Under the pieces are notes generated by a model. It ran no database searches and was not told the DNA's origin. It saw only the letters and a program-made list of their open reading frames with translations. 28,289 nucleotides of DNA from positions 1 through 28,289 of the IMG/VR virus record IMGVR_UViG_3300010430_000377. One strand, written 5' to 3'. The position numbers and the translations under genes were made by a program. Below, in pieces: positions 1 through 5,503 of this stretch (within the stretch, counting starts at the first letter, position 1; each line of letters begins with the position of its first letter). Source of the DNA: a virus.

Positions 1-201
1 AGGAAACTTGTCTAGAAGCTTGTTTCCAGAGGAGGGATAGTAACTCATATCCCATCGTCTTATGCAGTGACGACACAACTGACACAGAAAGACTGCGCAT
101 CCTTGATGATTTGTTCATCAACTAAACATTTGGGCTTTGTCGTAATCCCACTAACGTTTGGCAGTGATTTTTGGGGTCAGCCAAACAACACCATCTAACA
201 A

Positions 202-273
202 GCGGGTAAGGGGAGTTGCACCCCTACTTTAAGCTTGGCAAGCTCACGTGCTACTGTTAAACACCATACCCGC
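202..273 (-). tRNA. tRNA-Gly(GCC)
   Basis: Full cloverleaf: acceptor GCGGGTA with TACCCGC, T-stem AGGGG/CCCCT, anticodon stem TGAGC/GCTTA and loop TTGCCAA, giving anticodon GCC. The T-loop is TGCAACT (G at 55) and the D-loop has AG instead of the usual GG. No CCA is encoded. Last recognisable tRNA of the array in transcription order. Confidence 0.88.
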
Positions 274-277
274 AAAG

Positions 278-370
278 AGGTATCATCACGTCGGGGAGTT
301 TCGAACCTCCATGATAAATCAGGAAACTGGTCTGTCTCCATCTGAATCACTCAGCGTGTGCCTGATACCT
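278..370 (-). ncRNA. Structured RNA element with T-arm-like hairpin
   Basis: The ends pair perfectly (AGGTATCA with TGATACCT). Inside is a hairpin resembling a T-arm (loop TTCGAAA, one stem mismatch) and, 72 nt apart, CACGCTG and CGACGTG that could form an imperfect acceptor. No anticodon stem can be drawn, so a functional tRNA is unlikely. It shares a 21-nt segment (19 identical) with 4417-4437, so it may be part of a repeated non-coding RNA. The stretch 371-574 holds short hairpins and nothing I can name. Confidence 0.35.
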
Positions 371-574
371 CATCTTTTCAACTGAGGAATGTTCTGCAGA
401 AACTATCCTCTGTTGGGACGTGACATGCCCCATCACCGGGGAATACCCTAACGGTGGTGACATCACCGCTCCAGCCATACCTCACTGGAAAGGAGTGTGG
501 ACCAAGTTAAGTCGGTTCCACTTAGACTACTCGTGTAGTTTTGGTAAGGTTAACGAGCCGCCGCCTAAAGACAT

Positions 575-646
575 CCGGATGGCGAGATTTGCACTCGCTA
601 CAACAGTCTTATGAGAACTGCGCCTATCTACTTCGGCCTCATCCGG
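575..646 (-). tRNA. tRNA-Met/Ile(CAT), elongator type
   Basis: Acceptor CCGGATG/CATCCGG is fully paired, T-stem GCGAG/CTCGC, anticodon stem CAGTT/GACTG with loop CTCATAA. C1 pairs with G72, so this is not the initiator. CAT could be elongator Met or, if C34 is lysidinylated, Ile; the sequence cannot decide. T-loop TGCAAAT with a D-loop lacking GG. Confidence 0.85.
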
Positions 647-729
647 TTGGATGCGGAGCCCTACTTCCCGATTGCAGGACTCCTAGTTGATGAAATGTTA
701 CAGAGGTGTTCCCTGTAACGTCCCTTCAA

Positions 730-1107
730 TTAAACTGTTTGACTAGGTAGTTCTACCAAGCCTCCATGCACTTTAGCATGGCAATTCATACAAATGCATA
801 TGCACTTGGCTAGCTCCTTCTTGAGCCTGTCTACTGAATAGCGGTTCGCGCCGTCAGCAACGTTAAACTCTTTAGTTCCTGGGTCAATGTGATGAGCTAC
901 TAAACAACACGTAGTTGTTTCATCGCATACAGCACATCCTGTTTCTTTCCAGCTTTCCACCAACTTCCTAGCCGTATCTCTTCTACGTGCATCACTGCGC
1001 TTAGAAGCAGCTAGTTGCTTGGCACGATACTCAGAATCATTTTCGTAACGCATTTTGTTATACCTACGGTGGTAGGCTTTGCGCTCTTCTGGATCCTTAA
1101 TTGGCAT
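730..1107 (-). CDS. HNH endonuclease
   Basis: 125 aa. Two zinc-binding cysteine pairs (CAVC near residue 58 and CMNC near residue 107) bracket the HHIDP motif; the final CMNCHAKVH supplies the last HNH residues. The N-terminal third is basic and rich in Arg/Lys, typical of a DNA-contacting arm. This is the usual composition of a free-standing homing-type or nicking HNH enzyme in phage genomes. It starts 7 nt after the stop of the preceding ORF (1115-1444) and sits alone with it inside the tRNA array, so a selfish homing role is likely. I see no group I intron core around it. Confidence 0.85.
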   Translation of the reverse strand: MPIKDPEERKAYHRRYNKMRYENDSEYRAKQLAASKRSDARRRDTARKLVESWKETGCAVCDETTTCCLVAHHIDPGTKEFNVADGANRYSVDRLKKELAKCICICMNCHAKVHGGLVELPSQTV

Positions 1108-1114
1108 CGTTAGC

Positions 1115-1444
1115 TCACTTGCCGGTGTTTAGATAGTCACCATGACCTCTAGCGAACCGGCACTCACCTGTGGTATCCAACAAGTAGGGTGGATACGTAG
1201 TCTTGGATGGATCAAAGCTAAAGCACTTATCATCAACAGACCCTGGTGTGTCTGGACAGATCCAGATAACACAGTTGGCTGCTTGAACAAGCTCCACTCT
1301 GACCCACTGGGCGTTCTCGTTGGAGCGTACGAAGAGGAACAACCCGCTCTTACGAGCCTGGCCCCAAACTGCTTGCCACAGTTTGATGTCTCTTGGGTCT
1401 TCCTTAAGACGCTCACATCCGAAGTTGCCGCTGTACTGTCCCAT
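1115..1444 (-). CDS. Hypothetical protein upstream of HNH gene
   Basis: 109 aa, no family recognised. Composition is protein-like (hydrophobic core segment LVQAANCVIWIC, then an acidic/aromatic tail), and the stop is 7 nt before the HNH start, suggesting one transcript. The ATG at 1444 is the first possible start because an in-frame TAG lies 2 codons upstream; no strong ribosome-binding site is visible. Alternative frames across the same stretch have less protein-like composition. Confidence 0.55.
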   Translation of the reverse strand: MGQYSGNFGCERLKEDPRDIKLWQAVWGQARKSGLFLFVRSNENAQWVRVELVQAANCVIWICPDTPGSVDDKCFSFDPSKTTYPPYLLDTTGECRFARGHGDYLNTGK

Positions 1445-1474
1445 GACTACATCATAGGTGTGTGTATGGTGCAG

Positions 1475-1482
1475 GACAAGTA
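1475..1482 (-). repeat. Cassette motif 2, representative copy
   Basis: A-C-Y-TTGTC-like octamer that follows each motif-1 copy. Others at 1784-1790, 3889-3895, 4578-4583, 5152-5157, 5359-5365 and a weaker one (CTCGTC) at 5616-5620. Confidence 0.55.
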
Positions 1483-1505
1483 GTGATAAGAAGGGTTATC
1501 GTTTG

Positions 1506-1582
1506 ACTCGTGCTCTACTAACTGAGCTACACCCCCGGTTAAGGGGATGACGGGAGTTGCACCCGCGTCCACAAGTTGGAAT
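1506..1582 (-). tRNA. Circularly permuted tRNA-Gly(TCC)-like gene
   Basis: The two halves are in reversed order. Transcribed first (1582-1543): anticodon loop end TTCCAA, stem CTTGT, T-arm GCGGG/CCCGT with loop TGCAACT, then acceptor strand CATCCCC. Six nt later (1536-1506): acceptor strand GGGGGTG, TA, D-arm GCTC/GAGC with loop AGTTAGTA, then stem ACGAG. Acceptor (7 bp, one G-T) and anticodon stem (5 bp, one G-T) both form only if the halves are joined in permuted order. T33 followed by TCC gives a glycine anticodon. An ordinary tRNA-Gly(TCC) exists at 5434-5503. Lies between motif copies at 1585-1606 and 1475-1482. Confidence 0.6.
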
Positions 1583-1584
1583 TA

Positions 1585-1606
1585 GATGTATTCCTATCAA
1601 GCATTC
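1585..1606 (-). repeat. Cassette motif 1, representative copy
   Basis: GAATGC, 4-7 variable nt, GG(A/G)ATACAT or GG(A)TTACAT. Copies at 1585-1606, 1891-1912, 4101-4122, 4800-4821, 5251-5272, 5402-5424 and 5651-5670, all in the same direction. Confidence 0.8.
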
Positions 1607-1613
1607 CTGCGAT

Positions 1614-1686
1614 GCTCCCCCTGGGATTTGCACCCAGACTCTTCAGAGTTTGAATCTGACGCCTTTGCTAATTTGGCCAGAGGAGC
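1614..1686 (-). tRNA. tRNA with Leu(CAA) anticodon, short variable loop
   Basis: Acceptor GCTCCTC/GGGGAGC, D-stem GCC/GGC, anticodon stem TCAGA/TCTGA with loop TTCAAAC, T-stem CTGGG/CCCAG with loop TGCAAAT. The anticodon CAA reads UUG, but the variable loop is only 5 nt, whereas bacterial leucine tRNAs are class II with a long variable arm. Its charging identity is therefore uncertain. Confidence 0.82.
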
Positions 1687-1691
1687 GAGAT

Positions 1692-1773
1692 GGTCCTGGC
1701 GGGAGTTGCACCCGCACGCCCGTAAGGGCAGAAGGGTTTAAGCCTTCCGTGTCTGCTGTTCCACCACAAGACC
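1692..1773 (-). tRNA. tRNA-Leu(TAA)
   Basis: Class II tRNA: acceptor GGTCTTG/CAGGACC, anticodon stem GAAGG/CCTTC with loop CTTAAAC, long variable arm with a GCCC..GGGC hairpin, T-stem GCGGG/CCCGC and loop TGCAACT. The long arm is what leucine tRNAs normally have, in contrast to the Leu-anticodon tRNAs at 1614 and 2940. Confidence 0.87.
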
Positions 1774-1805
1774 GTATTTGGTAGACAAGGTATTGCAGAG
1801 AGTAG

Positions 1806-1877
1806 TTTTTACTGGGGACTCGAACCCTCATCTCCTGCCCTACGAGCAGGCGCATTATCCAGTTATGCTAAGCAAGC
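1806..1877 (-). tRNA. tRNA-like element, GTA in anticodon loop, acceptor unpaired
   Basis: Good D-arm (GCAT/ATGC, loop AACTGGATA with GG), good anticodon stem CCTGC/GCAGG with loop TCGTAGG, and a T-loop TTCGAGT on a weak 3-bp stem. The expected acceptor strands GCTTGCT and GTAAAAA do not pair at all, and position 33 is C. Either a decaying tRNA-Tyr or a gene whose acceptor strand is encoded elsewhere; it lies inside one of the repeated cassettes (1912 to 1784). Confidence 0.4.
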
Positions 1878-1919
1878 GTAGTTGGTGCTTGATGTATTCC
1901 CTACTGGCATTCTACCAAT

Positions 1920-1990
1920 GACCTATCCGGGACTTGCACCCGGTTTTTATCCTTGAAAGGGATGTCTCTTACTACATAGAGGAAAAGGCC
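1920..1990 (-). tRNA. tRNA-Glu(TTC)
   Basis: D-stem CTCT/AGAG, anticodon stem CATCC/GGATA (outer pair mismatched) with loop CTTTCAA, T-stem CCGGG/CCCGG with loop TGCAAGT. The acceptor GGCCTTT/ATAGGTC has one T-T mismatch and one G-T pair. Confidence 0.75.
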
Positions 1991-1995
1991 GAGGT

Positions 1996-2067
1996 GGCGG
2001 GAGTTTGATGCCAAGTTACAGACTAGTCTTTGCTAGCAAGCGACTAAGCTTCTCTCTTGGCCCCGCC
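1996..2067 (-). ncRNA. tRNA-like element, degenerate
   Basis: A 7-bp acceptor-like helix (GGCGGGG/TCCCGCC) closes 72 nt, the length of a tRNA, but no T-arm or normal anticodon arm can be drawn; the centre forms TAGTC/GACTA around a 13-nt loop. May be a tRNA remnant or another folded RNA. Confidence 0.3.
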
Positions 2068-2077
2068 ATGTTGTCTC

Positions 2078-2390
2078 TTACATGAGAGTCACAGTCATCA
2101 GGTGTCCCTTAAGCGACGGCTTAGCCTTGCTCCGGGACAACGCAGTGAACTTGGCAAGCTTCTCTTCAGCAAGCCACATCATGGTCTTCTTCTCCCATCT
2201 TTTGAATAGGACTGATACCTTAACGTGATGTCCCTTATCTAGGAACTTCTTGGCCTGCTTTAGCTTGGTCTTCAGATCGTTCTCTGCCGTCTTAGGACGG
2301 AAGCGAATCTCTTTGACCTTGCGTGCCTTCTGCTTCTTCTTTTCTTGTGCCTTGTTAAAGGCACCTTGTTTGTTAAAAACTTCTCCTCAT
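2078..2390 (-). CDS. infC: Translation initiation factor IF3, C-terminal domain (needs +1 shift)
   Basis: The frame ending at TAA 2078 encodes a lysine-rich linker followed by KEIRFRPKTAENDLKTKL and FLDKGHHVKVSVLFK, the hallmark of the IF3 C-domain that binds the 30S subunit. The N-domain is absent; the C-domain alone carries most IF3 activity in other bacteria. No ATG, GTG or TTG exists in this frame upstream of the domain. The only well-placed start is ATG 2390, with AGGAG 7 nt before it, and that frame ends after MRRSF at TAA 2375-2373; skipping one T at TTT-T-AAC joins the frames to give 103 aa. Either programmed +1 frameshifting (an AGGAG lies just upstream of the shift) or one extra T in a T5 run. 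It sits among tRNAs and ends just before the element at 1996-2067. Confidence 0.8.
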
Positions 2391-2426
2391 CGTATGACTC
2401 CTGTCGTTGTTGAAAATGTAAGAGAT

Positions 2427-2499
2427 GACCCTAGGGGGATTCGCACCCCCGTTTCGAGCTTGAGAGGCTCGCGTCCTAACTAGACTAGACGATAGGGCC
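2427..2499 (-). tRNA. tRNA-Glu(CTC)
   Basis: Acceptor GGCCCTA/TAGGGTC, D-stem GTC/GAC, anticodon stem CGAGC/GCTCG with loop CTCTCAA, T-stem GGGGG/CCCCC with loop TGCGAAT. Anticodon CTC reads GAG. It ends 36 nt before the IF3 start codon. Confidence 0.88.
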
Positions 2500-2503
2500 A
2501 AAG

Positions 2504-2540
2504 AGTCCTTCGTTACTCCCACGAGTAACCCAGAAGGACT
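2504..2540 (-). other. Long two-part hairpin
   Basis: AGTCCTTC pairs with GAAGGACT and, inside it, GTTACTC with GAGTAAC around GTGG. No T-run follows, so it is not a standard terminator. A second hairpin at 2558-2593 pairs GTTGGTTGC with GCAACCAAC. Both lie between tRNA genes and may be processing or stability elements. Confidence 0.5.
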
Positions 2541-2613
2541 GTATGAGCACAGAACACGTTGGTTGCCTGCAACGCCAGGAGGCTGCAACCAACACCACAT
2601 CAAAAAACCCGTC

Positions 2614-2688
2614 GCTGAATGGCGGAATTGCACCACCGAACCATCAAGTTGCTTTGAATGTCCACATAGCCGTAACTAACTTGGCTTG
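2614..2688 (-). ncRNA. Degenerate tRNA-like element
   Basis: A clean T-arm (GGTGG/CCGCC, loop TGCAATT) is present, but the acceptor GCCAAGT/ATTCAGC has two mismatches and the anticodon arm (TCAA/TTGA, 6-nt loop) is irregular with no T33. Probably a tRNA pseudogene. The stretch 2689-2823 holds a perfect 7-bp hairpin TGATAGG/CCTATCA and nothing else I can name. Confidence 0.35.
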
Positions 2689-2823
2689 ATGTTCCCACGC
2701 GGTCCAGCAAGTGATAGGCTTTTCACCTATCAGGTCGATAACACTCTGGACGAGTCCGACTACCTCATCCCTGGCCTTCTGGTGGTTCGGGATTCCCCTC
2801 GGTCACCATCAATTGCCAACAAA

Positions 2824-2899
2824 AGTCCTGAGGGGACTTGAACCCCTGTCCTTTTAGTTCATTACGCTAAACGCTCTGGCCACACTGAGCTACAGGACC
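2824..2899 (-). tRNA. tRNA with 9-nt anticodon loop (AAT centre)
   Basis: Acceptor GGTCCTG/CAGGACT, D-stem GCTC/GAGC with GG in the loop, T-stem AGGGG/CCCCT with canonical loop TTCAAGT. The anticodon arm is 19 nt: stem TTTAG/CTAAA around CGTAATGAA. T33 followed by AAT would read isoleucine ATT with an unusual A34. The enlarged loop resembles those of frameshift-suppressor tRNAs; a 6th C-A opposition would restore a 7-nt loop. Confidence 0.75.
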
Positions 2900-2939
2900 A
2901 TCTCGTAGTGGGTTAACCATCCCTTGCAGGCACTACGAT

Positions 2940-3012
2940 GCTCTCCCCCGGATTTGCACCGAGAAACTCTACCGTCTCAGGGTAGCGGCTTTGCTAGTTT
3001 GCCCAGGAGAGC
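2940..3012 (-). tRNA. tRNA with Leu(GAG) anticodon, short variable loop
   Basis: Acceptor GCTCTCC/GGAGAGC perfect, anticodon stem CTACC/GGTAG with loop CTGAGAC, T-stem CTCGG/CCGGG with loop TGCAAAT. Its D-arm is nearly the same as in the CAA tRNA at 1614-1686, so the two are probably paralogues. The variable loop is 5 nt, unusual for leucine. Confidence 0.83.
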
Positions 3013-3140
3013 TTAATGCAGGGAGGATTCCAACTTCGTTCAAGTGCTCAACATCACCAATCCTATGGCAATTGCTAGGTAGCTCTGTCGAAGGTCTTCC
3101 GACAGTTCACCACCCCGCCTGACGATGGAGGCCCTGCAAT

Positions 3141-3228
3141 AGGGATACCAGGTAATGCTCCTGGCCTAGTCACCTTATCAGAGTGAAGATTGTGTATAAA
3201 TCAACCTCGCGCACTTGCGCCTATCCCC
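3141..3228 (-). ncRNA. Class II tRNA-like element without a TPsiC loop
   Basis: Acceptor GGGGATA/TATCCCT (7 bp, one G-T) is followed by a perfect T-stem CCAGG/CCTGG whose loop is AGCATTA. A 4-bp D-like hairpin GCGC/GCGC has only a 4-nt loop, the anticodon-like stem GATT/AATC carries loop TATACAC, and a variable-arm-like TCAC/GTGA hairpin is present. All helices are in tRNA order, but conserved T-loop bases and T33 are missing. The flanking stretch 3013-3140 folds into a long hairpin but shows no known RNA. Confidence 0.4.
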
Positions 3229-3808
3229 ATGTTGTGGAGCCAGTGATTTCCGCCACACCATCTACGTAACGACTTCGGGATTGAAGCCACGCATCTGTTG
3301 TCTTGTTATTGCACCCCATCCTGACTTAGCCCTTGTTAGGTTTCCGGCCTAACAACGGCAGAACACAAGCTCGGCAAAAAGTTTAAAAGGTAAACGCCAC
3401 ATACGTCAAAGATGGCGGTATTAAAAGTTGCCATCAAAGACACATTGTTTGTGCCACCGCCTTATACCGTCTGCTTCACCCACGGTAGTTCACTCCTACT
3501 TGTATTCCAACAGGACCACTGGAGGGTTGTGGACTCCACGTCTTTTTCGTCTAGCTCATCTTGGCTCCAGAGTTTCCTTACACCCCTATTTAGCAACAAC
3601 GCGCAATCTTATTTGGAACACGTTATCTTCCCCTTCAAAGGAGAACGTCTGGCGAACAGGATGTAGTTATTCACACCACCAACGTCTTGACGGATCTTCT
3701 TGCTGTTTGACGCAGACAACAACTCGTTTCACCATCTAGCACGAAAGGTAACTATTTAACGTCCGTTGGCACTCTGGGTGGATGGATTAAGCCCAAGCCT
3801 TCTGAAAA
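3229..3808 (-). ncRNA. Folded non-coding region, part of a possible large RNA
   Basis: 580 nt without a credible gene. It contains strong hairpins, e.g. TTGTTAGG/CCTAACAA with loop CCGGAAA (3333-3355) and GATGGC/GCCATC (3411-3435). Plus-strand ORFs here have non-protein-like composition. The orientation is assumed from the surrounding tRNAs. Large ornate phage RNAs next to tRNA arrays (GOLLD, ROOL) are one possibility; I cannot match either from memory. Confidence 0.3.
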
Positions 3809-3879
3809 GATCCGTCCCAGACTTGCACTGGGTTATCGAGGGTTGCAATCTCGTGCCGTACTACTATGGCTCACGAATC
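3809..3879 (-). tRNA. tRNA-Cys(GCA)
   Basis: Acceptor GATTCGT/ACGGATC, D-stem GCC/GGC with loop ATAGTAGTAC, anticodon stem CGAGA/CCTCG (one A-C) with loop TTGCAAC, T-stem CCCAG/CTGGG with loop TGCAAGT. Confidence 0.83.
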
Positions 3880-4828
3880 AAGTGGGTTGACAAGTATCGT
3901 TGAGAAATCTTACTGAGCCGCCACAAGACGTATGTCAGTAAGGTATATCTGAGAAGCAGTTATCTAGGAGGGAACTACTAATCTGCCTGTTTGATGATTT
4001 GACCAGTGGTTAGCCAGGCTATTCCACTGCCACTGGATTAGGCTACATCTTCTGTAACCGAGCAACCCGACTAGTAAGCCGGGGTCTATCGACCATAATT
4101 GATGTATTCCCAAACAGCATTCAACCCAATATGCCCATCACTGGACACAAATAACTCTGAGGGTTAGTTAGCCCTCAGAGCCATAGACAACCGAAAAGAA
4201 TCGGTGTGCGACGTAACTATGACGGGTAGCGAAATCCGTGTAACTGTTCCGTATGACCCGCACTACCTTAGGGCCGTAACCGGTTTCCCAGTCAACGCCA
4301 TCGGTTGTCTTTGCTGGTGTCGGGCACCAGCTTGTTTTGTTAACCCCTGCTGTCTCATCCGCACTTTCTAGGCTTTTCTCAACACGGGGCTTAATCCGCT
4401 GCTAGATTTCCTAGGAGTCTACATCTGAATCACCCAGGGGTAAGCAGATTCATCGGGCTCGCTTGGTATGCTCAGACCTACGCATTCCTGCCGAATTCAG
4501 GGCTTCCCTTAAGCAGTCGTCAGGGTCGCATTAACACCTAGGCCGAAGCCAGAGACTGCGTTAAAAAGATTGTGGCTGACAAGATTGGCGAGACAAGGTA
4601 ATTGCTTACCGCCGCCCTTACCGGGAAGATGCTTTAGGTAGAAAGGAGAGAAACACCCTAACATCAACTACCGGCAGTGGGCTGACACTCTCCATCTACT
4701 AGAGATGCAAGGTTTACCTACAAGACGCTATCTTGAAAGCTCCTCGGTGTCTGTCACTAGCCCCTCGCGGGACATCGCTACCTTAGGACCGTCATAGTTA
4801 TGTAATCCCAAACCAGCATTCAGCCTAC
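3880..4828 (-). ncRNA. Folded non-coding region with 23S rRNA-like segment
   Basis: About 950 nt with no credible protein or tRNA but many perfect stems: TTACTGA/TCAGTAA (3910-3941), CCAGTGG/CCACTGG (4003-4036), CTCTGAGGG/CCCTCAGAG (4155-4180), GCTGGTG/CACCAGC (4313-4331) and a GGC-TTCG-GCC tetraloop hairpin near 4545. Two repeated cassettes lie in it (4122-3889 and 4821-4578). The second contains, at 4800-4775, a near-perfect copy of the conserved 23S segment. The rest may be one or more large structured RNAs; no family identified. Confidence 0.4.
4775..4800 (-). other. 23S rRNA H69-H71-like segment
   Basis: Begins TAACTATGACGG and continues TCCTAAGGTAGCGA, 25 of 26 identical to the conserved 23S segment known as the I-CeuI site; upstream and downstream do not match 23S. 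Confidence 0.75.
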
Positions 4829-4902
4829 GAGCGTGAAGGGATTTGCACCCTCAACCGCATGATCGACAGTCATGCCCTCTACTAATTGGAGTGTACACGC
4901 CC
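4829..4902 (-). tRNA. tRNA-Asp(GTC), copy 1
   Basis: Acceptor GGGCGTG/CACGCTC, anticodon stem CATGA/TCATG with loop CTGTCGA, T-stem GAGGG/CCCTT with loop TGCAAAT. D-loop CAATTAGTA lacks GG. Followed 8 nt downstream by a copy of the recurrent GAATGC motif. Confidence 0.84.
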
Positions 4903-4995
4903 ATTATGTTCACTTTTGATGCATCTGGTCTTTCCTTCCATAGGAGCCATCGGAGCTACCGATTTTGGCTTGTGAACATCCTATGTTAGTCCGAC

Positions 4996-5070
4996 GCCCT
5001 ATACGGGGTTCGCACCCGTGGCCTCTACCTTGACAGGGTAGCACTCTAACTAAGACTGAGCTAATAGGGC
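4996..5070 (-). tRNA. tRNA-Asp(GTC), copy 2
   Basis: Perfect acceptor GCCCTAT/ATAGGGC, D-stem GCTC/GAGT, anticodon stem CTACC/GGTAG with loop CTGTCAA, T-stem ACGGG/CCCGT with loop TGCGAAC. It differs throughout from the Asp tRNA at 4829, so it is not a recent duplicate. Confidence 0.86.
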
Positions 5071-5176
5071 AGACGGATGGTTTTCGCTTCGTCGCAAGAG
5101 GCTTCTTAATGCCAAGTGCTTTCGTTTCGTCACCATCCTTGGATTGTGGCCGACAAGAGGTAGAAAGATGTTTTTT

Positions 5177-5252
5177 CGTGTGATACCACTTCACTACCTC
5201 CCGACGAATTGGGAGGGTCGGAATCGAACCGACGATCCGTCTTTATGATAGA
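5177..5252 (-). tRNA. Circularly permuted tRNA-Met(CAT) gene
   Basis: Transcribed first (5252-5209): TCT, loop ATCATAA (anticodon CAT), stem AGACG, variable GATC, T-arm GTCGG/CCGAC with loop TTCGATT, acceptor CCTCCCA and A73. After 5 nt (5203-5177): C then GGGAGG, TA, D-arm GTGA/TCAC with loop AGTGGTA, A, CG. Joining CG to TCT builds a perfect 5-bp anticodon stem CGTCT/AGACG, and GGGAGG pairs with CCTCCC. C1 faces A72, an initiator-type mismatch, but the stem lacks the three G-C pairs of initiators. D- and T-loops are canonical. Lies between cassette motifs at 5251-5272 and 5152-5157. Confidence 0.68.
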
Positions 5253-5279
5253 TGTAATCCTTCAAGGCATTCGACCAAC

Positions 5280-5350
5280 GAACCCACAAGGATTTGCACC
5301 CTGACTTAGTGGTTTGGAATCACTCGTGCTGCTGTTAACACTATGGGAAC
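5280..5350 (-). tRNA. tRNA-Trp(CCA)
   Basis: Anticodon stem AGTGA/CCACT (one A-C) with loop TTCCAAA, T-stem CAGGG/CCTTG with loop TGCAAAT, D-arm similar to that of tRNA-Gly(GCC). The acceptor GTTCCCA/TGGGTTC has two adjacent T-T oppositions, which is unusual and may reduce function. Confidence 0.75.
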
Positions 5351-5433
5351 TTGCTGCCGACAAGTATTTGATCTAGATATTTTGGTCTTTTTGCATAAAA
5401 GGATGTAATCCAAATCTAGCATTCGGCATCAAA

Positions 5434-5503
5434 GCGGATACTGGGATTTGCACCCAGATCGAGAGCTTGGAAGGCTCACAGTCTACTGTTGACGTATACC
5501 CGC
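5434..5503 (-). tRNA. tRNA-Gly(TCC)
   Basis: Acceptor GCGGGTA/TATCCGC, anticodon stem TGAGC/GCTCT (outer T-T) with loop CTTCCAA, T-stem CTGGG/CCCAG with loop TGCAAAT. Shares its acceptor 5' strand with tRNA-Gly(GCC). Ends 9 nt before a GAATGC motif copy. Confidence 0.84.

Noticed and set aside
139-165. An eighth cassette motif 1 (GGGATTACG)
   Set aside because: Only the GGGATTAC part is present; GAATGC is missing.
420-614. Plus-strand ORF of 64 codons
   Set aside because: Overlaps tRNA-Met and structured DNA; no ribosome-binding site or recognisable composition.
730-1444. Group I intron splitting a tRNA around the HNH gene
   Set aside because: The tRNA halves on either side do not belong together; the 1506-1536 half pairs with the sequence beyond it instead, and no P3-P7 core is visible.
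1142-1483. Plus-strand 113-codon ORF
   Set aside because: It lies opposite a minus-strand ORF coupled to the HNH gene and has less protein-like text.
2078-2390. IF3 from an ATT or other rare start
   Set aside because: The only in-frame ATT is inside the conserved domain; no rare start lies at a proper distance from GAGGAG.
3412-3739. Two overlapping plus-strand ORFs
   Set aside because: Low-quality composition in a hairpin-rich non-coding region.
4775-4800. A true rRNA gene fragment or rRNA operon
   Set aside because: Match stops after 26 nt on both sides.
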